This document shows, piece by piece, positions 1-8,767 of a stretch of DNA of 64,000 nucleotides. Under the pieces are notes generated by a model. It did no database searches. It was given only the letters and a program-made list of their open reading frames with translations, and was not told the DNA's origin. Position 1 is the first letter of the stretch. Each line of letters starts with the position of its first letter. The translations under genes were made by a program, and so were the position numbers. This DNA comes from Streptomyces tagetis (GTDB lineage Bacteria > Actinomycetota > Actinomycetes > Streptomycetales > Streptomycetaceae), in the NCBI RefSeq assembly GCF_018069565.1, contig NZ_JAGPNL010000008.1, forward strand, positions 1 to 64,000, read 5' to 3'.

Positions 1-145
1 TTGACTTTTGGCACGCTGTTGAGTTCTCAAGGAACGGACGCTTCCTTTGTACTCACCCGAGACACTGTCTCCGGCTTTCCTCCGGGCGCTTTCCCTTCGG
101 TCTTGCGTTTCCGACTCTATCAGGGTTTCCCGGTCTCTCTGACCA
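1..145 (-). promoter_or_regulatory. rRNA operon leader and promoter (16S gene lies beyond the left edge)
   Basis: Read on the minus strand, this segment has the layout of a Streptomyces rrn leader: a TAGAGT -10 box at 119-114, the transcribed leader, then the conserved antitermination-type box GAGAACTCAACAGCGTG near 28-12. Transcription would leave the window at position 1 toward a 16S rRNA gene. The -35 box is poor (TGGTCA-like near 145-140), as is common for rrn promoters of this genus. More rrn promoters may lie at 145-290, but I cannot assign them. The rrn operon and crr-ptsI are divergent and share this upstream region. The open frame through this segment on the plus strand is not a gene. 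Confidence 0.85.
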
Positions 146-294
146 CCCTCCTGCGGGCATGCGGGAGCGGATCCAGAGATAGGATCTGATGAGTTGGGTG
201 CCCGCCGGGGCCGCGACGCCTTGGCATCGCTCAACCTCAAGCAGGAGTAACGACTGTACACGGGGCCGTGGAACGGGTGCAAATCCATGGGGAG

Positions 295-310
295 TGTGGT
301 CTAGACCTCT
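295..310. promoter_or_regulatory. DasR operator (dre) upstream of crr-ptsI
   Basis: The 16-mer TGTGGTCTAGACCTCT has the palindromic GGTCTAGACC core of dre, the binding site of the GntR-family regulator DasR. It lies 115 bases before the crr start. In S. coelicolor crr and ptsI belong to the DasR regulon, which is relieved by glucosamine-6-phosphate. A possible promoter, TTGGGA (312-317)-N18-TACTTC (336-341), sits just downstream, so bound DasR could block RNA polymerase. The promoter call is weak; the operator call is good. Confidence 0.8.
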
Positions 311-424
311 ATTGGGACTACTCGTGCGGAACCGGTACTTCCTATGACATACGCTGCTCCACAGTGCGCCGTCCGGGACAGGCAGCGACGGCCCCTATAT
401 ATCTCCACCCCTGGGAGGCTTCCC

Positions 425-874
425 ATGACCACCGTGTCGTCCCCGCTGGCCGGACGCGCCATCGGACTGGCCGCCGTGCCCGATCCGGTCTTCTCCGGGG
501 CCATGGTCGGCCCGGGTACCGCCATCGATCCCGTGAGAGAGCCGTCCGAGGCCGTCTCCCCCGTGGACGGCGTCATCGTCTCCCTGCACCCGCACGCCTT
601 CGTCGTCGTCGACGAGAGCGGCCACGGGGTGCTCACCCACCTCGGCATCGACACCGTGCAGCTCAACGGCCAGGGCTTCGAGCTGCTGGTGAACAAGGGC
701 GACACCGTCACCCGCGGCCAGGCCGTGGTGCGCTGGAACCCCGCCGACGTCGAGGCCGCGGGCAAGTCCCCGGTCTGCCCCGTCGTGGCCCTGGAGGCGT
801 CGGCCGAGGCCCTCTCCGAACTGCGCGAGGACGGCGACGTCAAGGCCGGCGAGACCCTCTTCCTCTGGCAGTGA
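425..874 (+). CDS. crr: PTS glucose-type EIIA component (Crr)
   Basis: A cytosolic 149-residue phosphocarrier of the phosphoenolpyruvate:sugar phosphotransferase system, taking phosphate from HPr and passing it to EIIB domains of sugar permeases. The family pair of active-site histidines is present: His57 (HPHAF) and the phosphorylated His72 (THLGIDTVQL). The ATG at 425 was chosen because GGGAGG lies 8 bases upstream and the length equals that of the S. coelicolor protein; an in-frame ATG at 344 has no ribosome site. It is followed after 91 bases by ptsI, probably in one transcript. The dre site upstream implies control by DasR and therefore response to amino sugars. No HPr or EIIBC gene is in the window. 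Confidence 0.96.
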   Translation: MTTVSSPLAGRAIGLAAVPDPVFSGAMVGPGTAIDPVREPSEAVSPVDGVIVSLHPHAFVVVDESGHGVLTHLGIDTVQLNGQGFELLVNKGDTVTRGQAVVRWNPADVEAAGKSPVCPVVALEASAEALSELREDGDVKAGETLFLWQ

Positions 875-965
875 CGTCCGGTACGTGACGTCGGCGCCGT
901 CGGACGACGGCGGGCAGGACAACCACCGCGGCGGCGGGAACCGCCGCACGATCGGGACGGGTGAG

Positions 966-2636
966 ATGGAGACAACGCTGCGAGGCGTCGGTGTGAGTCA
1001 CGGTGTGGCCATCGGCGAGGTACGGCACATGGGGACGGCGGTGCTGGAACCGCCCGCCAAGCAGATCCCGGCCGAGGAGGCGGAGCGTGAGCAGGGGCGT
1101 GCCCGCAAGGCCGTGGAGGCCGTGGCCGCGGACCTGACGGCGCGCGGCAACCTGGCCGGCGGCGAGGCCCAGGCGGTGCTCGAGGCGCAGGCCATGATGG
1201 CGCAGGACCCCGAGCTGATGTCCGACGTGGACCGGCGCATCGCCGTCGGCAGCACCGCCGAGCGCGCGGTGTACGACGCCTTCGCCGCCTACCGGGCGCT
1301 GCTCGCGGGCGCCGGCGAGTACCTGGCCGGGCGGGTGGCCGACCTGGACGACGTGCGCAACCGCATCGTCGCCCGGCTGCTCGGGGTGCCGATGCCGGGC
1401 GTGCCCGACAGCGACGAGCCGTACGTGCTGATCGCGCGGGACCTGGCGCCGGCCGACACGGCGCTGCTGGACCCGACGCTGGTGCTCGGTTTCGTCACCG
1501 AGGAGGGCGGGCCGACCAGCCACAGCGCGATCCTGGCGCGGGCCCTGGGCGTGCCGGCCGTGGTGGCGCTGCCGGGGGCCGGCGAACTGCCGGAGGGCAC
1601 CGTGATCGCGGTGGACGGCAGCACCGGGGAGATCTTCGTGAACCCGAGCGCGGAGAAGAAGGCCGCGATGGAGGCGGACGCCGCCGAGCGCAAGGCGGCG
1701 CTGGCCGCCTCGACCGGCCCCGGCGCGACCTCCGACGGTCACAAGGTGCCGCTGCTGGCGAACATCGGCGGCCCCGCCGACGTGCCCGCCGCCGTGGCGG
1801 CCGGAGCGGAGGGCGTCGGTCTCTTCCGTACCGAGTTCCTCTTCCTGGACGACAGCGAGAAGGCGCCGTCGAAGGAGAAGCAGGTCGCCGCCTACCGGCA
1901 GGTGCTGGAGGCGTTCCCCGAGGGCCGGGTCGTCGTACGGGTGCTGGACGCGGGCGCCGACAAGCCGCTCGCCTTCCTCACCCCGGCCGACGAGCCGAAC
2001 CCGGCGCTGGGCGTGCGCGGGCTGCGCTCGCTGCTGGACCACCCCGAGGTGCTGCGGACCCAGCTCGCGGCGCTGGCGGAGGCCGCCGCGGGACTGCCGG
2101 TCTACCTGGAGGTCATGGCGCCGATGGTCGCGGACCGCGCCGACGCCAAGGCGTTCGCCGAGGCGTGCCGCGAGGCCGGGCTGCACGCGAAGTTCGGTGC
2201 CATGGTGGAGATCCCGTCGGCCGCGCTGCGGGCGCGGTCGATCCTCCAGGAGGTCGAGTTCCTGTCCCTGGGCACGAACGACCTCGCGCAGTACACCTTC
2301 GCCGCCGACCGTCAGGTGGGCGCGGTCTCCCGGCTCCAGGACCCGTGGCAGCCGGCGCTGCTCGACCTGGTCGCGCTGTCCGCCGAGGCGGCGAAGGCCG
2401 AGGGCAAGAGCTGTGGTGTCTGCGGTGAGGCCGCGTCCGACCCGCTGCTGGCGTGTGTGCTGACCGGTCTGGGGGTCACCTCCCTGTCGATGGGCGCGGC
2501 GTCGCTCCCCTATGTACGGGCGACGCTGGCGAAGTTCACGCTGGCGCAGTGTGAGCGGGCGGCGGCTGCGGCCCGCGCCGCGGACAGTGCCGAGGAGGCG
2601 CGCGAGGCGGCGCAGGCGGTGCTGTCCGGCGAGTAG
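966..2636 (+). CDS. ptsI: Phosphoenolpyruvate-protein phosphotransferase (PTS enzyme I)
   Basis: Enzyme I autophosphorylates from phosphoenolpyruvate and phosphorylates HPr, the first step of all PTS sugar uptake. At 556 residues it matches actinobacterial enzyme I. Order: N-terminal HPr-binding helical domain, swivelling phosphohistidine domain with the active His186 in GGPTSHSAILAR, then a TIM-barrel PEP-binding domain with FRTEFLF and the C-terminal CGVCGEAASDP loop holding the catalytic cysteine. The ATG at 966 aligns with the family start (ETTLRGVGVSHGVAIG) and has GGGACGGGTGAG just before it. It lies downstream of crr and is closed by a strong hairpin at 2668-2701. Confidence 0.96.
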   Translation: METTLRGVGVSHGVAIGEVRHMGTAVLEPPAKQIPAEEAEREQGRARKAVEAVAADLTARGNLAGGEAQAVLEAQAMMAQDPELMSDVDRRIAVGSTAERAVYDAFAAYRALLAGAGEYLAGRVADLDDVRNRIVARLLGVPMPGVPDSDEPYVLIARDLAPADTALLDPTLVLGFVTEEGGPTSHSAILARALGVPAVVALPGAGELPEGTVIAVDGSTGEIFVNPSAEKKAAMEADAAERKAALAASTGPGATSDGHKVPLLANIGGPADVPAAVAAGAEGVGLFRTEFLFLDDSEKAPSKEKQVAAYRQVLEAFPEGRVVVRVLDAGADKPLAFLTPADEPNPALGVRGLRSLLDHPEVLRTQLAALAEAAAGLPVYLEVMAPMVADRADAKAFAEACREAGLHAKFGAMVEIPSAALRARSILQEVEFLSLGTNDLAQYTFAADRQVGAVSRLQDPWQPALLDLVALSAEAAKAEGKSCGVCGEAASDPLLACVLTGLGVTSLSMGAASLPYVRATLAKFTLAQCERAAAAARAADSAEEAREAAQAVLSGE

Positions 2637-2667
2637 CCGGCCGGGGCCGACGCGGTCGGTCCGGTGA

Positions 2668-2701
2668 GGGGCGCTCCACCCGTGCTCGGGTGGGGCGCCC
2701 C
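2668..2701 (+). terminator. Factor-independent-type terminator after ptsI
   Basis: A 14-bp stem (GGGGCGCTCCACCC pairing with GGGTGGGGCGCCCC, one G-T wobble) with a 6-base loop begins 32 bases after the ptsI stop. It is followed by TTCGTG rather than a clean T run, as is usual in Streptomyces. It also lies just after the stop of the convergent gene at 2708, so it can serve both directions. Confidence 0.8.
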
Positions 2702-2707
2702 TTCGTG

Positions 2708-3598
2708 TCAGTGGTGGTGTCCCGGCCCCGGTCCGTCGTCTCCGAGGCCGGGCGGGGTGCCGTAGTCGACGTCCGGTTCGGGTGGGATGAGGTCGCCGGA
2801 GTCGCCGTCGGTGCAGTAGGCGTCGAAGACCTCGGCGGCGGTGAGGGGTTCGAATCCGTATCCGCGCAGGCGCCAGCCGTAGACCTGGTCGCGGCGGCCG
2901 GGGGTCCAGGCGCGCAGGACCAGTCCGCCGGGGCTGTGGGTGGCGAGGCCCAGCGCGAGGACACTGGTGAACTCCAGGGCCTCGGCCTCGTCGGGCGGCT
3001 CGGGTCCGTCGGGGCCGTGGTCGGCGTTGAGGACGGAGACGAGGGACTCCCCGGGTCCCCAGACGCTGCACACCAGGTGCCGGTTGCCCGGAGGGGCGGT
3101 GTCGAGGACGCGTTGGACGAGGTCCGAGGCGCGGCGGAAGGCTGCCAGGCCGAGGTCTTCGCCGCAGGTGGCGCAGGCGCCGAGGCGGGCCAGCAGGCCG
3201 GAGGTGTACTCGCGGGTGGCCTGGCGGACGGCCTCGTCGATGAGGGCCGGGACGAGGTCGGCGAGGGGCCCTCCGTCGTAGGGGACGGTGGGTCCGGTGA
3301 CGGCGAGTTCGGCGGTGTAGCGGCTGCGGCTGGCGCCGGCCTCGGGGTCGAGGCCGGCGCGGGCGCAGAAGTCGGCGTACTCCTCGGGGTCGAAGAGGGC
3401 GACGGCGGTGTGGCTGCCCTGGCCGTCGCGGGCCCGGAGCAGGGCCTCCACCTGGTGGAGGTAGGCGGTGTGGTCGTCGAAGGCGAAGCTGCGGTAGCGC
3501 CGCATGGCGTGGAAGTCGTGCTCGTCGGCGAGCAGTCCGATGGTGCCGGCGATTTCGCGGCGCAGGACGCGGCGCAGGGTCTGGTCGGTGAGCGTCAT
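2708..3598 (-). CDS. Conserved hypothetical protein (296 aa)
   Basis: I do not recognise a named family. The product is a soluble, acidic 296-residue protein with no signal peptide or membrane segment. A CATCGED stretch in the middle supplies a CxxC pair that might bind a metal, and the C-terminus ends in GPGPGHHH. The ATG at 3598 has GGGGGAC directly upstream; a frame start 24 bases earlier lacks a ribosome site. It is convergent with ptsI and is the first gene of a minus-strand run whose upstream neighbour encodes acetoacetyl-CoA synthetase. Codon use is typical for the window. By position it corresponds to the S. coelicolor gene next to ptsI, also uncharacterised as far as I know. Confidence 0.8.
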   Translation of the reverse strand: MTLTDQTLRRVLRREIAGTIGLLADEHDFHAMRRYRSFAFDDHTAYLHQVEALLRARDGQGSHTAVALFDPEEYADFCARAGLDPEAGASRSRYTAELAVTGPTVPYDGGPLADLVPALIDEAVRQATREYTSGLLARLGACATCGEDLGLAAFRRASDLVQRVLDTAPPGNRHLVCSVWGPGESLVSVLNADHGPDGPEPPDEAEALEFTSVLALGLATHSPGGLVLRAWTPGRRDQVYGWRLRGYGFEPLTAAEVFDAYCTDGDSGDLIPPEPDVDYGTPPGLGDDGPGPGHHH

Positions 3599-3716
3599 GT
3601 GTCCCCCGTACACGGTGATCAATGCTCACTCACCGTAACCGGGGGCACTGACAACGGGGCCGGGTCGGGGGCGGGCCTGCCGTCGGGCGGGGACGGCCGG
3701 CCCGCTCCGTGGCTGG

Positions 3717-5684
3717 TCAGGCGCGGGCGCGGCCGAGGTTCTCGTAGAAGCGGAGCAGGTCGACGTGGTCGATGGAGCCGGGGTTGACGGCCTTGTCGAG
3801 CGGGGTGCCCTGGAGGAGGCGTTTGACGGGGACCTCGATGCGCTTGCCGGTGAGGGTGTGCGGGATGCCGGGGACTTCGATGATCTCGTCGGGGACGTGG
3901 CGGGGGGAGCACTCCTCGCGGATGGTCCGCTTGACGCGGTCGAGGAGGGCCTGGTCGAGGACGGCGCCGGGGGCGAGGTGGACGAAGAGGGGCATCCAGT
4001 ACCCGCCGTCGGGCTCTTCGACGCCGATGACGAGGGATTCCTTGATCTCGGGGAGGCGTTCGACGGCTTCGTAGATGTCGGCGGAGCCCATGCGGACGCC
4101 CTGCCGGTTGAGGGTGGAGTCGGAGCGGCCGTGGATGATCACCGAGCCGCGGGAGGTGAGGGTGATCCAGTCGCCGTGCCGCCAGACGCCGGGGTAGGTG
4201 GAGAAGTAGCTGTCGTGGTAGCGGCTGCCGTCGGGGTCGTTCCAGAAGCGGATCGGCATCGAGGGCATGGGGTTGGTGACGACCAGCTCGCCGACCTCGT
4301 CGGTCAGCGGCTCGCCGGCGGGGTCCCAGGACTGGAGGTCGGTGCCGAGGCCGGGCGCCTGGAGTTCGCCGATGTGGACCGGGAGGGTGGGGACGGCGCC
4401 GGCGAAGCAGGAGCAGACGTCGGTGCCGCCGCTGACGGAGGCGATCCACAGGTCGGGGCGGACCTCGTCGTGCAGCCAGCGGAAGCCGTCGGGGGGCAGC
4501 GGTGAGCCGGTGGTGGCGACGCAGCGGACGCGGGAGAGGTCGTGGTCGCGGCCGGGGTGGAGGCCGGCCTTGCGGCAGGCCATGACGTAGGCGGCGGAGG
4601 TGCCGTAGAGGGTGGCGCCGGTGCGTTCGGCGATGCGCCACTGGGCGCCGGTGTCCGGGAAGCCGGGGCTGCCGTCGTAGAGGACGATCGTGGTGCCGGT
4701 GAGGAGGCCGGAGACGAGGAAGTTCCACATCATCCAGCCGGTCGAGGTGTACCAGAAGAAGCGGTCCTCGGGGCCGAGGTCGCAGTGGAGGCCGAGCTGC
4801 TTGAGGTGCTCGACGAGGATGCCGCCCTGGGACTGGACGATGGCCTTGGGCAGGCCGGTGGTGCCGGAGGAGTACAGGACCCACAGGGGGTGGTCGAAGG
4901 GGACCTGCTCGAAGACGGGCTCGGTGTCCTTCGCGGTGAGGCTCTCCCAGGTGAGGGCGCCCGCGGGGGCGTCGGTGCCGAGGAGCGGGATGTGGACGAC
5001 GGCGCGCAGCGTGGGCAGTTCGCGGCGGAGTTCGGCGACGGTCTCGCGGCGGTCGTGTTCCTTGCCGCCGTAGCGGTAGCCGTCGACGGTGAACAGGACG
5101 ACGGGTTCGACCTGCTGGAAGCGGTCGAGGACGCTGCGGGCGCCGAAGTCGGGGGCGCAGGAGGTCCAGACGGCGCCGACGGCGGCGGTGGCGAGGAGGG
5201 CGACCACGGCCTCGGGGATGTTGGGCAGGTAGCCGCTGACGCGGTCGCCGGGGCGGACGCCGAGGGCGCGCAGTTCGGCGGCGAGGGAGCCCACCTGGCG
5301 GCGCAGTCCGGCCCAGGTGACGGGGCGCGGGTCGTGACTCTCGTCGACGTGCAGGAGGGCCGGTTCGCCGGGGCGGGTGGCGGCGGCGCGCAGGGCGTGC
5401 TCGGCGTAGTTGAGGGTGGCGCCGGGGAACCACTGGGCGCCGGGCATGGAGCGGTCGCCCAGCACGCGCGTGTACGGGGTGGTGAACCGTACGTCGAACC
5501 ACTCGGTGACGGCTTTCCAGAAGGTGTCGAGTTCCTCGACGGACCAGCGGTGCAGCGCGGCGTATCCGCCGTCGGCGGGGGCGCCGTGGTGTGCGGCGGC
5601 CCAGCTCTGGAACCTGGTGACCTGCGCCTTGGCGACGCTCTCCTGATCTGGCTGCCAGAGCGGCTGCGGGTTCACGGTCGACAT
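3717..5684 (-). CDS. Acetoacetyl-CoA synthetase
   Basis: An ANL-superfamily adenylating ligase that activates acetoacetate with ATP and CoA, so ketone-body or short acyl carbon can enter acyl-CoA metabolism. The 655-residue length is typical. The N-terminus (QPLWQPDQESVAKAQVTRF) is the acetoacetate-CoA ligase type, the P-loop-like motif YSSGTTGLPK is at residues 271-280, and the catalytic lysine of the C-terminal domain is Lys614 in LTGKRIEVPVKR. The ATG at 5684 has GGGAGCC upstream. It is probably monocistronic or paired with the gene at 2708. Acetyl-CoA synthetase is the main alternative, but the N-terminal sequence argues against it. Confidence 0.93.
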   Translation of the reverse strand: MSTVNPQPLWQPDQESVAKAQVTRFQSWAAAHHGAPADGGYAALHRWSVEELDTFWKAVTEWFDVRFTTPYTRVLGDRSMPGAQWFPGATLNYAEHALRAAATRPGEPALLHVDESHDPRPVTWAGLRRQVGSLAAELRALGVRPGDRVSGYLPNIPEAVVALLATAAVGAVWTSCAPDFGARSVLDRFQQVEPVVLFTVDGYRYGGKEHDRRETVAELRRELPTLRAVVHIPLLGTDAPAGALTWESLTAKDTEPVFEQVPFDHPLWVLYSSGTTGLPKAIVQSQGGILVEHLKQLGLHCDLGPEDRFFWYTSTGWMMWNFLVSGLLTGTTIVLYDGSPGFPDTGAQWRIAERTGATLYGTSAAYVMACRKAGLHPGRDHDLSRVRCVATTGSPLPPDGFRWLHDEVRPDLWIASVSGGTDVCSCFAGAVPTLPVHIGELQAPGLGTDLQSWDPAGEPLTDEVGELVVTNPMPSMPIRFWNDPDGSRYHDSYFSTYPGVWRHGDWITLTSRGSVIIHGRSDSTLNRQGVRMGSADIYEAVERLPEIKESLVIGVEEPDGGYWMPLFVHLAPGAVLDQALLDRVKRTIREECSPRHVPDEIIEVPGIPHTLTGKRIEVPVKRLLQGTPLDKAVNPGSIDHVDLLRFYENLGRARA

Positions 5685-5832
5685 GGGGCGGCTCCCGGAC
5701 TGTGCGCGTCGTGTGCGTCCCGCGCGCACGCGCTGGGGTGTGCGCGTGACGCGGCTGACAGGGACGATGCCATGTGATCGACATCCGCACCAGGGGCCGC
5801 CCCGCGGGTGCGCGGCGGCGCCGGGCGGGCGG

Positions 5833-6369
5833 TCAGATGTAGCGGCCCTCGAACCAGGCGCGGACGGCGAGGGTGTGCAGGGGGAAGGCGAGTTCCTCCG
5901 GGCGGCGCAGCAGGTCGCGGGCGCCGGTCTCGTCGGTGACGGTGAAGGGCGGCAGGTCGTCGGCGGGGCGCTCGGGGAGGAGTCCGAAGAGCAGGAGGTG
6001 TCCGTCGGGGGAGCTCATGGCGTCGGCGAGGCGCACCTCACGGCTCGCCGTCTCGATGCCGGTCTCCTCCTTGAGCTCGCGGACGACGGCGTGTCGCCAG
6101 TCCTCGCGGTCGTCGACGAAGCCGCCGGGCAGGGCGACGCCGCCGTACGCGGGCTCCACGGTCCGGGTGATGACGACCAGGCCGGTGCCCTGGGTGTCGT
6201 ACACGGGCTGGAGGGCGATGGCGACGGGCAGCGGGTTGCGGTAGGCGACGGTGCCGCAGGCCGGGCAGGCGCGGGGCCAGCCGGTGACGTCGTCTCCGTA
6301 CGGCGTTCCGCAGCACGAGCAGTGGGAGCCGGGCGCGGAGGGGGGAACAGGCGCTTGGGTTTCGGACAC
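5833..6369 (-). CDS. Nudix hydrolase with N-terminal zinc ribbon
   Basis: A 178-residue Nudix hydrolase. Cys17, Cys20, Cys35 and Cys38 form a zinc ribbon like that of NADH pyrophosphatases, and residues 83-105 match the Nudix box GX5EX7REUXEEXGU exactly, with the metal-binding REXXEE as RELKEE. The family cleaves nucleoside diphosphates linked to another group; substrate cannot be told from sequence, and the short C-terminal part lacks the SQPWPFPxS marker of true NADH pyrophosphatases. The ATG at 6369 gives the whole zinc ribbon. Neighbours are metabolically unrelated. Confidence 0.9.
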   Translation of the reverse strand: MSETQAPVPPSAPGSHCSCCGTPYGDDVTGWPRACPACGTVAYRNPLPVAIALQPVYDTQGTGLVVITRTVEPAYGGVALPGGFVDDREDWRHAVVRELKEETGIETASREVRLADAMSSPDGHLLLFGLLPERPADDLPPFTVTDETGARDLLRRPEELAFPLHTLAVRAWFEGRYI

Positions 6370-6424
6370 GCGGCGGACTGTAGCGGATGCGGTGGGCCCG
6401 GGAGGGTGGTTTCGGCGGGGTCGT

Positions 6425-7237
6425 TCAGGGCCGGCCGGGGGCCAGGGAGCGGCGGGTGACGGGGAAGTCGAAGTAGGTGTCCGGGTGGGGCTCGGCGCGC
6501 AGGGTGTAGTGCCACCACTCCTCCGGGAGGTTGCCGAAGCCGGCGCGCTCCAGGGTGTCTTCGAGGAGCAGCCGGTGGGCCCGCCGGCTGCCGCCGACGC
6601 GCGGGTCGAGGGTGTGGGCGAGGGGGTCGAAACAGTCGAAGCCGGTGCCCATGTCGACGGAGTTGTCGGGGAAGCGTTCGCCCGCGGGCGCGTGGCAGGG
6701 CACGAGGGGCTGTCCGGGGCGGTACGGCGGGGTCGGGCGGGCCGGGAGCCGGACGAGGGTGAGGTCGACGGTGGAGCCGCGGCTGTGGCCGGACCTCTCG
6801 GCGATGTAGCCGTCGGCGAAGAGGCGGTCCTTGTCGACGTCGGGGTAGAACTCTGCCTTCATCCGCTGGTCGTCGGGGTCGGCGGCCCAGCGGACGAAGT
6901 GGTCGACGGCGCGCTGCGGCCGGTAGCAGTCGTACACCTTGAGGGAGTAGCCCCGGCGCAGCAGGCGTGTCTGGGCGCGGTGGAGGGCCTCGGCGGCGGG
7001 GCGGGTGAGGAGGCAGACGGGGCTGAGGTAGCCGTCGATCCGTTCGCCGGTGAAGGTGTGCGCGGTGGCGTAGCGCATCTCCTGGAGGATCGTCGGGTCG
7101 ATGTCCCGCAGGGCGACGAAGTCCGCGGGTGCCCGGGGGCCGGGGGTGGCCCCGGCCGGGGCCGGGAGGGCGGCCGGGGCGAGCAGGGCGGCGAGGGCGG
7201 TGGCCAGGGCGCGGACGGGGGCGGACAGGCGTGTCAT
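6425..7237 (-). CDS. Secreted D-alanyl-D-alanine dipeptidase (VanX/DdpX family, M15)
   Basis: A 270-residue zinc dipeptidase predicted to act outside the membrane on D-Ala-D-Ala, in peptidoglycan recycling or turnover. Residues 1-30 form a signal peptide (hydrophobic ALATALAALLAPAALP, then AGAT). Zinc ligands and catalytic residues of VanX are all present: His151 and Asp158 in SGHSRGSTVDL, Glu240 and His243 in EEWWHYTL. The ATG at 7237 has AGGGGAC upstream. VanX of glycopeptide resistance is cytosolic; a signal peptide and the absence of vanHA neighbours suggest a cell-wall role rather than resistance. Confidence 0.9.
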   Translation of the reverse strand: MTRLSAPVRALATALAALLAPAALPAPAGATPGPRAPADFVALRDIDPTILQEMRYATAHTFTGERIDGYLSPVCLLTRPAAEALHRAQTRLLRRGYSLKVYDCYRPQRAVDHFVRWAADPDDQRMKAEFYPDVDKDRLFADGYIAERSGHSRGSTVDLTLVRLPARPTPPYRPGQPLVPCHAPAGERFPDNSVDMGTGFDCFDPLAHTLDPRVGGSRRAHRLLLEDTLERAGFGNLPEEWWHYTLRAEPHPDTYFDFPVTRRSLAPGRP

Positions 7238-7308
7238 GTCCCCTGCGTCTACCAGGTGGGCGGGGTGCGGGAAAGGGGCCGCGCCGGGGCGGCCCGGGGC
7301 GGTGCCGG

Positions 7309-7914
7309 TCAGGGGGCCGCGGCGCGGCGGCGTTCGGCGGCCTGCGTCATGGCGTGCTGGACGACGCCGACGAGGACGTCCTTGACGGACTCCCGGTCGC
7401 GGGCGTCGCACATCACGAGCGGCACGTCGGCATCGAGGTCGAGCGCCTTGCGCACGGTCTCCTCCGGGTAGCGGGCGGCTCCCTCGAAGCAGTTGACGCC
7501 GATGACGAACGGGATCGAGCGCCGTTCGAAGTAGTCGACGGCGGCGAAGCAGTCCTCCAGGCGGCGGGTGTCGGCGAGGACGACCGCGCCGAGCGCGCCT
7601 TCGGAGAGTTCGTCCCACATGAACCAGAACCGCTCCTGGCCGGGCGTGCCGAAGAGGTACAGCACCAGGTCCTCGCGGAGCGTGATCCGGCCGAAGTCCA
7701 TGGCCACGGTGGTGGTGTGCTTCTCCTCCACCCCGCTGACGTCGTCGACGGGCCGGCCGGCCTCGGTGAGCAGTTCCTCGGTGCGCAGCGGCCGGATCTC
7801 GCTGACCGCGCCGACGAGCGTCGTCTTGCCCACGCCGAAGCCGCCCGCCACCAGGATCTTGAGGGTGACGGGCTCGACCGGGGGCTTGCCGCGCTGGGAA
7901 CGCCCGAAGATCAT
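7309..7914 (-). CDS. cvnD: Conservon GTPase CvnD
   Basis: A 201-residue small GTP-binding protein of the MglA-like CvnD family, last gene of a conservon. The P-loop is GGFGVGKTT (residues about 24-32). The switch II region reads FGTPGQERFWFMW and the base-specificity loop reads GVNCFE instead of NKxD, both normal for CvnD. Conservons in Streptomyces form membrane-associated complexes likened to eukaryotic G-protein receptors, and affect development and antibiotic production. It starts 13 bases after the cvnC stop, within a four-gene operon cvnA-B-C-D. The signal sensed by this copy cannot be read from sequence. Confidence 0.92.
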   Translation of the reverse strand: MIFGRSQRGKPPVEPVTLKILVAGGFGVGKTTLVGAVSEIRPLRTEELLTEAGRPVDDVSGVEEKHTTTVAMDFGRITLREDLVLYLFGTPGQERFWFMWDELSEGALGAVVLADTRRLEDCFAAVDYFERRSIPFVIGVNCFEGAARYPEETVRKALDLDADVPLVMCDARDRESVKDVLVGVVQHAMTQAAERRRAAAP

Positions 7915-7927
7915 CGATCTGTTCTCC

Positions 7928-8323
7928 TCACAGTGCGCGCAGGCCGTTGATCACGTCGCGCAGGATGTTCTCGTCGGGCAGTTCGGCCGGGGGGACGGGC
8001 CGGTTCACGTGGACGAGCCCGGCGTCCACGAGGTCGCCGACCAGGACCCGCACGACCCCGACCGGCAGGTCGAGGTCGGCGGCGAGTTCGGCGACCGACT
8101 GCGGGGCGTCCTGGCACAGGCCGACGATGTCGACGTGTTCCGGGGCGAGGGAGACGTCCGCCTCCGGATCGTCCGCGTGGGGTTCGGCGACGACCACCGC
8201 GATCAGGTCGAGGCGGTGCTGTGCCGCGCTGGTGGTGCGGCCGCGCGTCATGGCGTACGGACGGACGACGGGGCCGGCCTCGTCGTCGAACCAGTGATGT
8301 CTTCCCTGACCGTCTGCGCTCAT
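7928..8323 (-). CDS. cvnC: Conservon protein CvnC (DUF742)
   Basis: A 131-residue DUF742 protein, the third conservon component. The family motif RPYAMTRGRT is at residues 21-30. The C-terminal half (QSVAELAADLDLPVGVVRV, then LVDAGLVHV) looks like a winged-helix fold, as described for the family. It is soluble and acidic. ATG at 8323 is preceded by GGGATGAC. The gene sits 9 bases after cvnB and 13 bases before cvnD. Its molecular role in conservons is not well defined; interaction with the GTPase or sensor kinase is an inference from gene order. Confidence 0.9.
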   Translation of the reverse strand: MSADGQGRHHWFDDEAGPVVRPYAMTRGRTTSAAQHRLDLIAVVVAEPHADDPEADVSLAPEHVDIVGLCQDAPQSVAELAADLDLPVGVVRVLVGDLVDAGLVHVNRPVPPAELPDENILRDVINGLRAL

Positions 8324-8332
8324 GTCATCCCA

Positions 8333-8767
8333 CTACCCGCCGACGGGCGGTTCGGAGCGCGGGGCGGTGCCCAGGTGCACGCCGACACGCTTGACGAGGA
8401 GGGTCATCTCGTACGCGACCTGGCCGACGTCGGAGTCGGCGTCCGAGAGGACGGCGAGGCAGCTTCCGTCGCCCGCGGCGGTGACGAACAGGAAGGCGTC
8501 GTCGAGTTCGACGACGGTCTGCCGGACGCTGCCCGCCTCGAAGTGGCGGCCGACGCCCTTGGCGAGGCTGTGGAAGCCGGAGGCGACGGCGGCGAGGTGC
8601 TCGCTGTCCTCGCGGGTCAGGTCCTCGGAGGCGCCGGTGGCGAGGCCGTCGCCGGAGAGGATGACGGCCTTGCGGATGCTGGCGACACGGCTCACGAGGT
8701 CGTCGAGGAGCCAGTTGAGCTCCCGGGACGTGCTCGTGGTGTGGCCGGTCGTCTTCGGTGCGGTCAT
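8333..8767 (-). CDS. cvnB: Conservon roadblock/LC7 protein CvnB
   Basis: A 144-residue roadblock/LC7-fold protein, family homologue of MglB, expected to regulate the GTPase CvnD. The domain spans about residues 14-120 (LNWLLDDLVSRV, then AVILSGDGLATGASE). Its ATG overlaps the cvnA stop codon in an ATGA arrangement, with GGGGGAC as ribosome site inside cvnA, so translation is probably coupled. No membrane segment is present. Confidence 0.92.
   Translation of the reverse strand: MTAPKTTGHTTSTSRELNWLLDDLVSRVASIRKAVILSGDGLATGASEDLTREDSEHLAAVASGFHSLAKGVGRHFEAGSVRQTVVELDDAFLFVTAAGDGSCLAVLSDADSDVGQVAYEMTLLVKRVGVHLGTAPRSEPPVGG

Noticed and set aside
1..189. An open frame on the plus strand at the left edge.
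   Set aside because: The sequence is the antisense of the rrn leader; the frame has no start signal or coding bias.
840..3629. A 929-codon minus-strand frame opposite ptsI.
   Set aside because: Arg/Pro/His-rich antisense shadow; ptsI on the plus strand has all catalytic motifs.
6425..7237. Vancomycin-resistance vanX.
   Set aside because: The enzyme motifs fit, but it has a signal peptide and no vanH, vanA or vanRS neighbours.
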